This document shows positions 50,260 to 62,540 of a DNA stretch of 64,000 bases, piece by piece. The position numbers and the translations under genes are program-made. Below the pieces are notes generated by a model, which saw only the letters and a program-made list of their open reading frames with translations, was not told where the DNA came from and did not search any database. How positions within the stretch are numbered: the first letter of the stretch is position 1; each line of letters opens with the position of its first letter. The stretch is from Rhizophagus clarus (taxonomy: Eukaryota; Glomeromycota; Glomeromycetes; Glomerales; Glomeraceae), in contig BLAL01000246.1 of NCBI GenBank assembly GCA_015698045.1, forward strand, positions 186,001 to 250,000, given 5' to 3'.

Positions 50260-50900
50260 ATGTTTATCACGTTACTCTGACTTGTCAAAAGAAATACGAC
50301 CGTAAACGCTTTTCCTGTCGATATAGGGAAGGACCAGCTTGTTGGCCACCTCAAAAAAATTATAGAGACGGAGCAACCGCAAACTTTTGCTAAACGCTGA
50401 CGCTAAAGTAAAACATTAAGTTATGGAAAGTAAATATCCAAACTAAACAACAAAATCAGACAAGGAAGGAAATGAGCGTAAAACCATTCATATGTTTACC
50501 GATGAGGATCTAGCTAGTATTATTTGGACTTCTGTACTAAAATAGATTTGGAAATGGTCGTGGTTACGTGAGTTGTCGTTCATATATTTGGTTCGTCAGA
50601 TATTCATTAAACTTTTACGTTTAACAGCGCAACAAGCGTTTTGGTTCGATTACAATCAGTTACCTCAAGAAAAATTAATTCGCAATGGTTTTCAACATTC
50701 GGAGGTGACGCAAAGATTATTCCTGAATATGAAGTTGTTGGGGATTATGGCAAATGGCCCATTGATTATATTATAAAGGTAAGAGATATTATTATCTGCG
50801 TGACTGAAGCAAAAGAAATGATATTGGTCATGGAGTTGGTCAGAGTACCGTCCAAGCGCATGCATCTATGCAAGGCAATAACGATTTGCAACCTCAGTAG
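50260..50900 (+). pseudogene. Crinkler (CRN)-like effector with PD-(D/E)XK nuclease-type domain, decayed
   Basis: From ATG 50260 one frame reads like the CRN N-terminal header: L-x-LVKRNTTVNAFPVDIGKD, QLVGHLKKIIETEQPQTFA, then, after a frame change, DAKVKH, matching the usual pattern of a CLVxGxxxxNAFxVDI start and a later DADKLxLW. It has stops at TGA 50278, within 50396-50402 and later. Further on (50700-50830), GGDAKIIPEYEVV, DYGKWPIDYIIK and IICVTEAKE fit the PD-(D/E)XK core (D...E-x-K). A one-base slip then continues as DIGHGVGQSTVQAHASMQGN to TAG 50898-50900. CRN proteins are effectors of oomycetes and some fungi with an N-terminal delivery/ubiquitin-like header and nuclease- or kinase-like C-termini. 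This copy is broken in several places. Confidence 0.6.
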
Positions 50901-52779
50901 CCGTTATGAAGTTTTTTTTTGTATCTGTATTCTGCATACATAAAAATAACAATAATGTTTCGGGCAAATTTGAAATTTGTATTCATCTTTTATCTGTATT
51001 AATAAAAATTTTAATGGCAAAATTTCCCGGCTGCAAATCCATTGTGAATTCACTTGCTACAATGCTTTCAAGTTATACACAAAAACACGCACACACGCTT
51101 TAAAAGGCAATGAAATATTTTATTTTTCATAAATATATAAGAAAGGAACTGTTTGCTATGCAAAACAGATAGCGGATGTTTCAAGAGACATATGCCTTCC
51201 CACTTGCAATGCAATAATACCAGTTCCTTCCCGCTATCCTACACTAGCTTTGCTAACTTCACACTTCGTGTATTACTCGCAAAACTGATTACTCTTTCAC
51301 CTCTTTCTCGATCCATGATATGACGAAATCTTCCTTGGAGTCCTTAATAACGATAAAAATCGGAAATCCGATTTCCTTAGATAATATATCAAATATTTGT
51401 GAAGGTGAACGATTGACTTTTTTCCTTCTTTGGTCGAAAAATGGTAGTGAATTTGATCCAATACATTTGCATCTCTTCACTGTGCTCGGAATGCTGACCT
51501 TGGATACACGACTTTGGTTTGATCCGACTAAAAATATGCATAGAACAATGCAATTCATCTACTACGTACAATAAATCATGTGGATGTTGAGAGATTTCCA
51601 TTCATTTTCATCGCGCATTCTTTGACGTTCATTATTTAGTGCCAGGATCATTCCTTCAAGTTCATTATTTGACCCAGGCTGATGTTTACGAAAAGGATAG
51701 TCCTCCTGCTAGGACAGCGTATGTAATAACGTTTCCCAAAAAAAAAGCATTCTGGAGAATATCCATTGTTAGGATGCTTCATCTCACGAAGTGAAACGAC
51801 GGAATGAAAAGACAGATCAAAAAAATGTCTCGTTAGTTCATATATTGCTCGTGGTTAGTAACAGTTTAACAGTTAAAGATCTTTGTCTGCGGAAGACAAG
51901 GTCTTTTAATACTTATTCCTACTGCGTATGGTAACGGGAAATTTAATCGTGCGTCTAACAGAAAGTGCTAAGGAGAACGAAGGCAAATTTTTACGCCGAT
52001 CATTTTCACAATTACATATCTTTAGTGAATAATGCAATCGGGAACGCTCACGGATTTACCGCGAGCAACACTGTTCAAACCAAAACAGCTTTACACACCA
52101 ACGGAGAAATTATTAAACGATTATTATAGTGTAATGGGTCACGCTATAATTCAGGATCCGCAAAATGGAATCCAAAAATCACGACGTAAGACGACGTTTT
52201 ACATCACATGACAATACTTTACTACAGTGTACACCAGAGGTAAAGTCTATGCTTTTACTGTTACTATCTGAATGTCATTATAACGTGCATTCCCACATTT
52301 GAGTCAAATTTTTTCACTATAATATTCACTGCTACCCCATTCGCAAATTATACTAATCCTTAAATTTTTTCATGATCTGTATTACATAGAGGACAGAGTG
52401 CTGAACTATTAAGATTAAATTCACCACTATACATATTTCTACTCCTAGAAGATAGACAGGGAAACTGTTCTAACACCAACCCGGTTACGTATTTTCGCTT
52501 TTCCTCGGATAGTCAGGTCAAATCTAAAGTAGGGGATTGTTAAATTTACTAACGTCAGCTGATATGGTTTGCGCGTCTAATTCATTAATCTGGTTTGTTC
52601 CCGAATTGGAAGAATTATCCTCGTTTCGTTCGTTTTGCTCTTCGGATCGTCAGTGAAATCTATATTAGGCTTTTCGGTAAAGTGGTTTATAGTAGTTGAC
52701 TATCAGATAATTCCGAAATAGAATTCGCGCTATATGTTTTTTGGTACCGGAAAGGAGTTCAATAAGATCATACCTTTCA
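50901..52779. other. degraded coding-like sequence, unassigned
   Basis: GC content is higher than in the flanks and short peptide-like pieces appear on both strands (for example 51289-51601). No piece is long enough to name. Part of 52300-52779 on the minus strand probably continues the coiled-coil pseudogene (an Asn/Ser-rich piece near 52580). Confidence 0.4.
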
Positions 52780-53507
52780 CCTTTTTTTCGCCAATTTTAT
52801 ACTTGTTCGCAATTTCAACGAATTATAGTAACGCCAACATAATAACTCTTATTGATTAGCTTGAATTGCGTTATCGTTTGCATCACATGCTTCTTGAAAT
52901 AAGCGGGCTAGATTTTGTAAACAATCCGGATTATTTGTATCGGATTTTTCGTGATGACCTATCACGAAAATTCAGTCGCACAATTTTTCTCAGATGGCAA
53001 AGTGGCCGCGAAATCAAAAACATACTTAACAATATTCTCCGCTTCTTTCTTCTTATGTGATAGAGATTTTTTGACTTGGGAAGACGCTTCTGGGAAGATA
53101 GCTCACGTCGGTGTTACTTTTCCTCAGACAAACTTGGTATTTGCGTTATTGAGCACAGAATCCCTTTCAGAAGATACATCAGCAGCCGATTCAACCATCT
53201 TCACTACCAGATCGACTTTCGCGAGTCTAGGGACAAGCTTGTTAACTCTAGACTTGATTTCGGTGTTCTCGGCATGGGTATCTTCTCTACTCTTCTCCAA
53301 TTCCTCGATTCTGCTCCCGTGTTCTTTCCTTCTCGTTTTGAGATCGAAATTCTCAACCTCGAGGACACCATTCTTCTTTCTAAGCTCGGCAATCTTTTCC
53401 TCGAATAGAAGAAGCGCGTACACCCCCTTTTTCGCGCTCAGCCTCAAGCTCAGCGTTGCGCTGTCTAATAAATCAAGCTCGAACCTGAAGGTTTCGTTAA
53501 CTGACAT
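52780..53507 (-). pseudogene. coiled-coil protein of a multicopy fungal type, decayed
   Basis: From ATG 53505-53507 the frame codes for a heptad-rich coiled coil (KIAELRKKNGVLEVENFDLK, RIEELEKSREDTHAENTEIK, SRVNKLVPRLAKVD). It then meets TGA at about 53124, continues in the same frame past a second TGA into PEASSQVKKSLSHKKKEAEN, stops again, and after a frame change gives DCLQNLARLFQEACDANDNA, a TAA, and ELLCWRYYNSLKL. The piecewise order (coiled coil, KKKxxEN, NLA-L-x-x-A, CW-x-Y) matches what I remember as a common repeat-like protein family in Rhizophagus; its function is unknown to me. The two early TGA codons could each be CGA with one C-to-T change. Confidence 0.6.
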
Positions 53508-53829
53508 TATATAAATTTTATTCACTGATGGAATCATGGAATTGCTCAATGACATGCGAAAAAATACAGTGGTTTGGGACTCTGCCGCTAATACATGACG
53601 TCTATGCTAATAAACATGCAAAGCACGATTATTTTTTCGATCGATAACTCCCATCCTAGTCCTCTTCCCATCAGGTTCTTTCTCCGCACACGCCCTATCC
53701 CTTAACAGTATAATAATGCTTTATTTAATAAAATAAATCGTTGTCGGAAGTAGCAACTAATACATAAAAAAAACGAAAACAAAAAAACATAGCAGTACAA
53801 ATTAATTTGTAAGTGGAATCGAAAGTGAA

Positions 53830-54712
53830 GTATTATTTTGTAATGCTCAACAGCATCTTTAAGATTTTTATTCGTATAAACCTGATGGTTCTCACACAGA
53901 ATGACGAGTTTCGATCCATCTCTCAAGTCCTTTCCTGTCAGATTCCAGAGGGCATTACAACGGGATCTTTCATCCAGTCAAAGTTATAGTACACATGTAT
54001 TGGCTTGGAACAAAGGGATATGCTTCGGCATTTTCACTCGTTCAATAATTCCACTTCATCGGCGAGCGAGAGCATCCCAGTAATCATTTCCAAACTGAGG
54101 TCTTTCTTCTTTAAGTACATCAATCGCGTTTTGAATAGTTGTGCATAGCCACCTTCTTTCAAATCCCCGATAGTATTAAACCCGCACGGTAAAAACGTCA
54201 ATTGATATTTTCCCAACTCATTCGATTTTTCAAGTTTATCGACCATGCTTCTTTCCTTAATTTGTTGTTTTGCACCTTAGAACGTGTTTATAATTGGTGT
54301 GGAGGTTGAGTGTACTTCCACCAGTCCTTGGCGCTATATATCTTGTTACTGCAGTCCGCGGAAAAATAAAAGACCGAACGCTGAAGATAAGGAAGATGAT
54401 TATCGCTATCGTATGACGCCAAGAAACCTTTGAAATCACATGAAAACGGAATTTTGATTCCTTTTAGTTTAGCGATCACTTTTGCAAGACTCGAAGTAGC
54501 CTTACGTCTAACGATCTCGGAATTGCGAAGTCCTCGGCCCTCCATAGCATATGGTTTTGCCGTGAGTATTGACTTATAAGGTAGGTCCTGTGTTGCAACA
54601 AAGGATTTTCACATTCCACTCGCGTTTGTTCAGAGGAAAAGATAGAGCTGACAGTTGGCGTACTTATTTCTTTCGATTTTGTTCTGTCGCACAAACTCAG
54701 ATTCCGGACCAC
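53830..54712 (-). pseudogene. broken minus-strand coding region, family not recognised
   Basis: Successive minus-strand frames read protein-like: RKATSSLAKVIAKLKGIKIP, FKGFLASYDSDNHLPYLQRS and DWWKYTQPP (54288-54545), then FLPCGFNTIGDLKEGGYAQL with LSLEMITGMLSLADEVELLN (54034-54246), then RDGSKLVILCENHQVYTNKN (53830-53926). They are separated by stops and frame changes, so I read one decayed gene. GC content is higher than in the flanks. It might belong with the effector-like pieces beside it, but no motif proves this. Confidence 0.4.
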
Positions 54713-54849
54713 TGCTCCAAGCTGATTCTTCCGACCTTTGACCTTCAGCGTTTCTATACCTGCGAGGGATCATTGTCGTTTATTATGTCAACTACAATAT
54801 CCTTGTCATCAATATCTCCTTCAAGCGCTTTAAGTCGGGAACTATAATC

Positions 54850-57720
54850 CTCAAATTTTTTTTCTCTAGCGGGTCGACCTTAATGGAAAGTACCCTGATC
54901 ATACAACCAGATAAATGCTTTTGGTCGTTTAAACAGAAATACATTATAGAAGCTATATCAGTCCCAAAAAATAAAATTTTGCTTCTGGGCCAAATAATGT
55001 TTGTCCAAAATCACGTGATTTCAGCTGGCAGGCCTCTTAGATAACATCATGGTCACGTTCGCGAAGTCCTGCATAGTAGAGATTTGAATGTTTTGAATTC
55101 TTCTAAACCCTTTTTTTTTAGAAAAGTGATTGATGGATTAAGCAGTTGCAGGTTAAGCTGTTTTTTCTGGATTTTGTTATGAGTATAGGTAATGTTTGGA
55201 AATTTGGCTTGTGTTAATCTGCATAGAGTTAATTTCAGCTTCTGTTAAATGTTTGCAAGAAAGATTTGAGCTAAAGCAACAATCTCATTTTCATTGTTAT
55301 TTTTTAGATGAAATAAAGAACATGAAGATAAATCTTCCATTTATTGCTAGTTTTTAACATAATATTGCACCTTTTCTTTAATAGTAAGCTTTTTATCTAA
55401 TATGAAGACTTTTATCTACTCTATATTAAATGAGCATTTAGCAAAAGCAACTTTAATACATTTACAGATCTTTCAATTCATACTGAATTCACTAATATAT
55501 TCACTAATCACTCAATTGTTTATAATAAAAAACTAGCTTTTATTTTATATTTTATTCAAATTTAAAAAATTTTTACAGATTAAATATATTTAAAAATTAA
55601 AATATTATATTAAAAAAATAATATTTTTACATTAAATTTTTAATCAATTAATAAATTTTTAGAAAGACAAAAATAAATAATAAATTAATATAATTAGATT
55701 TTAAATCAATATATTTTATTATTTATTAATATATTAAAAAATATAAATTTATTAATTTATTATCCTGTTTTTTTCTAATAAAGTATATGCATTTTTAATA
55801 CTTAAAAAAAAAATTAATTTATTCTTATTTAATAGGTTTTAATAATAATTTTAACAAATTAAAATTAATCTTTTTATAATTATTTTATATTTATTAATTT
55901 AAAAATATGAAATTATTATTATTGAATATTGTATATATATATTAATAAATAAAATTTAATAAATTAAAATTTTATATTATTATTAGTTTTATAGAATAAA
56001 AAATATAAAGTATAAATAATTTTTCCAGTTTTTTATTTTATTATTAATTTTAATTTAATAAAAATAAATAAAATTTTGATTTTATTGCTAGATTTTTATT
56101 AATATTAGAGAAGAGCCAGAAATGATATAATTTTTTAAGAAGATCAGATCAAGATGATCTATCATTTTTAGTAATTAATAATATATTTTTAAAATAGGTG
56201 ATGATAGGAGGAAGTAGTTCCAAAATCTCAAAAATCAAATAATTTAATTTCTGATTCTTCCTTAATTATAAATAAATTTTAAAAAAATTTTAATAATATA
56301 TAAAAAAATTAGATTAAAATTTAAAAATTAAAATTAAACAAAAAGAAATAAATATTTCAAATTAAATTTTATAAATTAAATTTTTAGTATAAAAAAATAA
56401 AAATTAATAATTATATTATTATTAATATATTTGAATTTGAATTTTCTTTTAATAATAAATCAATAATATAAATTTTTTTAATTATAATTAAAATTTAAAA
56501 TATTTTTAATTAACCTTTTAAATAAATAAATTTTAATAATAATAATATTAAATAAAAAATATTTATTTAATTATAAAAATATAATTAATATTCTAATGAA
56601 TTTTTTTATTAATAATTTTAAATAAAAAGCTAAAGGGTTTTTAATAATTGGTTTAATTTTTTAATTAAATTTAAATTTATAAAGTATTATAAAAAAAGTT
56701 ATAAATTAATAATAAGTATATATAATTATTATAAATTATATTAATAGAAATGTAAAATCTTTATATAACTAAATATTTCTTAAAATAATTACTTTTTACT
56801 TTTAAAATCTAAAAATTAAATAAAAATTTTTTTAATTTTAATATTATATTTTATAAAAAAAAAAAAAATTATTTTATAAAGTTTAAAATCCTATTTAATT
56901 TTTAATTTACATTATATATCTATCACTTATTCTAAGTAGATATCAAATCTTCTAATTCTTTAAAATATAATTATAATATAATATATTTATTTATATTTTG
57001 AAATTTTACTATTACTATTCTAAATTTAATTTAAAAACTATAGGTATAAACTTTAATAAAAGAATTGCCTGTCTTATAATTTTATAATTTGTATTTTATT
57101 TTTTTGTATATTTTTATGTATACCAATAGTGAAAAAAGTTTTATTTCAAATTCTAATTAGATATGCAAGATTTTTGGTATCAAAAGATTCTTCTCTTTAA
57201 AAGAAATAAGATTAACTTAATAAGATTAAATGTTAAAAAAGAAATAAAGTTAAAAACATATAGTAAAATGTGACCTTAACTATAATTATCCAGGGTCCTA
57301 TTGTGATATATAGTATTTGAGCTAATTGATAAAAAAATTTGGGCAAAGTATACTAAACAAATATCCAGGATAGAAAGAGTAATATTTATATTCACAGAGT
57401 ATAACTTAATAATATTTTTAAAGAAGAAATCTGATTCATAAGCATTTTAAGTATTTCTTGCTCCACTATTGTGAAAATTTTGTAATATATATACAATTTT
57501 TTGATTTCTAAATGAACTGATAAGTATACAAAATGATATGTAATTAAATTGAAGATTTTGAAGTTGTGAGTGAAATAATGATTCTATTTTGAATTTTGAA
57601 TGACAAGCCTGTTGTAACTCCTTCTCTAATATTGTAAATTTAAATTTTTACAATAAATATAATAAATATGTAATCTGAAATGTCTTGTGTGATCAATTTT
57701 AATTTCTACTATCCACTACT
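54850..57720. other. gene-free region containing an extreme AT island (about 55540-56900)
   Basis: Between about 55540 and 56900 G and C almost disappear apart from a GC-richer 130-bp patch near 56110-56240. The composition changes sharply from the GC-richer pseudogene block on its left. No frame, splice site chain or RNA gene is supported. Confidence 0.55.
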
Positions 57721-58200
57721 CCTTCAGTTACTTATCATCCGCAAATTTGATCTTGTTAAAGTTACTGAAATCGAGGAAATAATGCTTCCAGCTTCTGATG
57801 CCCGTAATAAATTTCAAACATGAGTTGAAGAGAAAGATGATGTAGCAGTTTCATCTTTTACTTGAACGTCCAAGTGAAGATAAGCGTTAACATTTAGGTG
57901 ATCGTTGTTGGTTCTCATAGAAAGAAACAATCATAAAAAGATTAACTGAAGGATAAATTGATCGAACGGAAAAAACTAATGTTTGAGATAAGTGATCGAA
58001 GCAAAAATAGTCTTTTTCTCGTAAGAGAAAGTCTCAGGTGGTTCGGAGAAATAAATCAGGTAATATGGTCAGAATCAGTCGCCCAGGGAGAGAGATTTCG
58101 CTAACTTTCTTTCGTTATCCGGATCAAAAGAATCCAAAGAATCAATAATAAACTAACAGTGATTTCTAGAACAGAATAACGTGAGAATCGATAGAATACT
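57721..58200. other. possible decayed coding sequence on the plus strand
   Basis: A plus-strand frame reads LIIRKFDLVKVTEIEEIMLP, then ASDARNKFQT, a stop (TGA), VEEKDDVAVSSFT and another stop. It is helical, charged and short. It may be the remnant of a coiled-coil gene. The minus strand is the 3' part of the micro-exon unit next to it. Confidence 0.25.
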
Positions 58201-59368
58201 TGATCTGACTAAAGACGAGGGAAGAAAATAAGAGTTAAAAGAAAGGGTATAAACGTATTAATATTTCATCATATAAAAAAAAAAAATTAAATAAATAAAA
58301 ACTACTGAAATACCTCCAAAATAGTATCCATCTAAGTGAGAAATCTAAAAAAAAAGAAAACAAATATTAAAAAAGTTTGTCAAATAAAATTGAAAAGAAA
58401 TACTTTGGTTTACTCACCTCCGAAATGTCACCCAAGGTTCACAAAAGAATCTAAAAGAAAAAAGAAAAGAGATGCTATTAGCTGTTAGTTTCATTAAAGA
58501 AAATCAAAAATAAAATAAAAATTTCGAAGTGTATACCTCAAAATTCCGTTCGAAATCCACAAAGCCAAAGAGCCTAAAAAAAATATATTTAATAAATAAA
58601 TAGAAAGATGGATAGAATATCAAAATAAGTAAAAATACCATTTCATGAAGATAAACTCTAACCTCCTAATTTTAATACCGAAGAACTTAAAAAAGAAAAT
58701 AAACCATTAACAAAGAAAGGTTCTTTAAAAAATGCAAATAAAAAGAACAAAAAAGAACTTACTGATTCAATCTTCAAAGCATCTGTTTTCTTTCTTTTTT
58801 TTCTATCAATTCTACTATACACTTCCATTTTATTTAACAATCAACATTACGTCTTGAAATATCCGAGATTTTTTGAATTTGTTTAAAAATTTTGAATTAA
58901 GATCATTATCTTCTATAAAACTACTACTTGAATCAACATCATCAATACATTTCTATGAAGATAATGTCTTCGATGTCGTATTCAAACTATCTGGAAGAAT
59001 TTCAAACTCTAATCCAATTTTATTCGAATTGAATATAAACTACCGCATTAATTTCAATGATAAAAACTGACACTCATATATGGAAGGTTAGTGCAATGAG
59101 CCTAAAAATAAATGGTTATTAAAGTGTTCCTTTTTCTTAAAAAAAATCAAATTTAAAGTTGAACAAACTTACCAACTTTATTTGCCTGTTTTAAAAAAAA
59201 AGGAGTTTCAAATCTGACGAACTCAATGTTCGTTCGTTTAAGACTTCGAAACGAAAAAATTAAGGAATTTTTTTTTTAAAAAGTTATAATATCCTCGAAT
59301 GAAATATGTTAACTGAATGAAAAAAATTTGAAGTAAACTTACCTCAAGAGTACAACTATCAAAGTCAT
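58150..59368 (-). other. putative multi-intron unit with micro-exons of 23-37 nt
   Basis: On the minus strand a chain of GT..AG boundaries defines exons ending at 58763, then 58685-58663 (23 nt), 58573-58537 (37 nt), 58450-58418 (33 nt), 58344-58314 (31 nt) and one starting at 58208. Intron lengths are 77, 89, 86, 73 and 105 bp, typical here, with T-rich 3' ends. Four internal exons end in GAG before GT. A further pair upstream, 59368-59343 (MTLIVVLL..) and 59185-59173 (13 nt), also has good sites. From ATG 58828 the frame gives MEVYSRIDRKKRKKTDALKI and passes through the first two micro-exons (FFGIKIRR, LFGFVDFERNFE). It then meets TGA in the 33-nt exon; skipping that exon keeps the frame open to ISHLDGYYFG. 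This may be a real alternatively spliced gene or a decayed one. No family recognised. Confidence 0.4.
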
Positions 59369-60408
59369 TTCATCTTTCCAAATAAAATTTGATAAGGTAT
59401 TTTATATTTCACCTGTCAATCACGGGTTATCACTATATATCAGGCTAAGCATTCAATCTGTGCCACAGTATATGCGAATATCTGTTATATCCGTTTATCC
59501 ACCAAAAAGCTCAACTAAAGATAATGAGAATCCTTTCGTCAAAATTTGACAGTTATTGTAATTTATATATTTTGAATTATCGTATATTTAAGTTAATTTA
59601 TGCAATTTTATGTGATATATTCTTACTAAACGGAGAATTATCATCCTCAACGAAACTTTTTAAAGTCTTCCTTCTTCTAAATCACTTTAATAATTCAACA
59701 ATGCTGTTAACCTTTATTTTTAAAGAAAAATTATTAATTTAAAGAAATTTAAATGAGACTTAGAGCCTTCTACTTGTTACTGTATCTTTATTTTTGAAGT
59801 TTGTATTTAGAAAGGCAATCAAGTGAACCCTATTCAGTAGGATAATGTACGTGCCTCATATAACTTAAAAGAAATCAAACATCCTGCCTATTCTTCTTTT
59901 ACAATTTGGAAAGAAATTCTTACTGTTATAAACTCGAGTATTATTTAATTAATTTGTAAAAAAATACCAGATATATAACAGTTCTGTATTGTATTATGTT
60001 TCTATTCTTTATGAAAAAAGTAAACTTATTTTACTTTATGTCCATGTAATACTTTTTAACGATTTATATTTCTAGGATTAATTCTACAACCGACAACCGT
60101 AAGACCACTTAATAATTAATTGTAAAAACTAGGAAATTTTTTAAATGTAAGATACAGTATACGGGGGAAACCTACATTGTATATCATGGAAACACTGAAT
60201 AGCGCGACGAAACATTATGAATTTATGATGCACGGTCAACTTACTAAATCAAAACTATATATGGTACCATATAAAATTTACTATTAAAGATTTTTCTTGC
60301 TATTGATTAACTCCGTCTTATAATAAATTTCTCACTAAATTGAAATGTTTTTATACTTCCATTTTCTCATTATTTATTCACCTTCACCAATAGAACGCTG
60401 AGAATGCA
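59369..60408. other. intergenic sequence
   Basis: AT-rich; a 72-codon frame at 59524-59742 has no supporting feature. Nothing else is seen. Confidence 0.45.
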
Positions 60409-60688
60409 TTACGCTCGCTGCAGGAATTGTAGAATCAACAATTTCTTAGACCAACCGGGAGATAGATGTTGGCAGGCACTTCGAGATCTGATAGTTGTTG
60501 ATCCATACATACATTTAATTATATACCAGTAGTCCAGTACCCAGCCTTTCTTATGTTTATCAAACATTCCTTTGTCAAGACTCTCATAAAAGTAAATGCA
60601 ATTGAACGCAAGTTCTTGGTCATCTTTACAGAATATCAATAACATCAGTGAGAGCCCAAAAAATCTGACTTTTGGTATCTTTGGACAT
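60409..60688 (-). pseudogene. frameshifted unknown gene fragment
   Basis: ATG 60686-60688 gives MSKDTKSQIFWALTDVIDIL and stops. Shifting the frame by one base at the stop continues as KDDQELAFNCIYFYESLDKG, MFDKHKKGWVLDYWYIIKCM and YGSTTIRSR to TAA at 60409. The composition (Trp, Cys, Asp/Lys balance) is that of a real protein, unlike the AT-rich flanks. I do not recognise the family. A single indel explains the break. Confidence 0.5.
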
Positions 60689-60809
60689 AAAAGTAAGCCA
60701 CCTAAAATTGTTTTCTACAAGACATTAATCAAGCAAAAGAATAATATAATGTATAAAGAAATTTTAGACATTCTTAAAACCAATATGATTTAAACTGGTA
60801 TTTTGATTG

Positions 60810-61057
60810 GCCGAAACGTTTTCAACATTATCACCTCAAATTGTTCACTTGCAGCGAGCTATAATTTTGCGAAATATTTCGATAACGCGCTCGCGATATT
60901 ACGAATTTCTACTCAGTACGTGACATTTAACCAATAAAATACGATATTAACTCTCGTTATAACGAATCAACGAATAAATTCTTACAATTCTTCGCTATAA
61001 CCTTATAACGAATTGAGGTGAAAAGCGGATGGTTCATTATATCGAGGGTCGACTGTA
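60810..61057 (+). mobile_element. right end of a pogo-like (Tc1/mariner) transposon
   Basis: The segment ends ATATCGAGGGTCGACTG followed by TA (61056-61057). Its reverse complement, TA-CAGTCGACCCTCGATATAA, has the form of pogo/Tigger-type terminal repeats at a TA target. Inside are repeated CGTTATAACGAA-like words. No matching left end or transposase is seen, so this is a solo end or a truncated copy. Confidence 0.45.
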
Positions 61058-61634
61058 GTTGAAATTTCACCATTGAACTTTAATAAACGTTTTCTAAAAA
61101 AAACTTGGATTTAATTTTCAAAGTTTGTGATACGAGTTTATGAGACAGTTTGTATATTACAATCTTTAATTCGTAGTATATATTATTTCGCGATAATTGA
61201 TCTTAAGTACTTATTGTTTAATGTTCGAGTTTATCGTTTCAATCAGAAAACTTTGTTTGGCTAAAACGACGCCTTAAATTTATTAGAATTTATATAATAT
61301 TGAAGGATTGTATCGTACTTAAATGATTATTATATAATTAAAATGAATTTATGAAAAATGGTTAGAATAAAATCAATACATGTAAGTGGTTTTATTTAAT
61401 ATTTCTCTTTAGAAATAACATTTTTCTCGCTAATTTTACATCTAAAATTTGTCCTTTGGGCTATCAGCGGTTGTTTGTACCAAAGACACTAAGCAAATTT
61501 GGCAGGTTTTGGAAAATTTTGTGCGGTCTCTAGTGCTAAAGCAAATGACGAAATAATTTGTAACTTCATTACAAAATGAAATGAATTTCTCTTTTTGGAT
61601 AAGTTGTTGTGATTACCTGTCATCGATCACGTGA

Positions 61635-62540
61635 TTGGACTTCAGTCATTTCTATATCTTGGTTTAAAGACGCATATCTTCCAGATTTATTAACTTATCT
61701 GTTTCTTGTTGATATACCATTGTATTGGGGATGTTTATGATTATCTGTTAATAATGATTTTCACATACTAAGAATTAGGCCTTGGATCAGTTTTTTCCCG
61801 GTGCTCTGAAAACTCAAAAATATGATACAAATAAAAATATCAATTCGTGCAAAAATTAGTGATACGAAAATCACGGGATAACATCGTAATCTAGACCATC
61901 ATTATTATTGGTAAAGTATTTTAACGTTAAAGATTGCTTTATTATTTGGATGAGAAATTGATTCTTTATGTTTACGAAAGAATACAAACAAATAAAAATA
62001 GTAAAAGGGAAAATGTCAAATTATTTGAATGCAGTTTTTAAACGAATATATAAAAAAAAAAATGGCACAGAATTGCTAAGAATAGTATAATATAAAGTCC
62101 AAAGAACAATCGTTATATATTATTTCCAAAAAAATTTCCATTTGTAAACGAAAAGGCAAACTGATTAATACAACTTTGTACTAAATCATGAAAAAAAAAT
62201 AGCATTCAAGTCATTATAACTAACCATTGTTGTAAACTAATGAACATGGAATTATAAAAATACTCACGATCTACCCGAAATTACTATACAATGACATAGT
62301 GCTAACCATAGTCGTTTATAGTGCATAAGAACTAGATGATAATTAAGCAATTTTTTATGGTAAATGATACAAGATGAACATACAGTACATCATGAGTGTT
62401 TCCTGGAATATAGTAAATGGGGTTTTATTCAGGCATAAAATAACTCGGATAAATACGCACTTTAAGCGTAAATTTTCATCCATGTAGTGTTTCTAATTAA
62501 AAAATATATACATTTTTGAATTTCCAATTTGCTATCGGAG
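61635..62540. repeat. tandem duplication, unit 1 (about 0.9 kb)
   Basis: The order of landmarks (CAGATTTATTAACTTATC, AATGATTTTCACATACTAAG, AGAATACAAACAAATAAAAA, AAATCATGAAAAAAA, CTTCCTGGAAT-type, ATTAAAAAATATATACATTT, GCTATCGGAGTT) is repeated in the next unit. No coding frame. Confidence 0.8.

Noticed and set aside
52951..53514. Plus-strand frame of 187 codons rich in Ser, Phe and Leu
   Set aside because: It is the complement of the coiled-coil pseudogene; the Ser/Phe/Leu bias is what the opposite strand of a Glu/Lys-rich coiled coil gives.
58873..59070. Plus-strand 65-codon frame (MNLFKNFELRSLSSIK...)
   Set aside because: It overlaps, in antisense, the minus-strand unit that has well-formed splice sites, and has no promoter or splice support of its own. 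It is kept only as an alternative reading.
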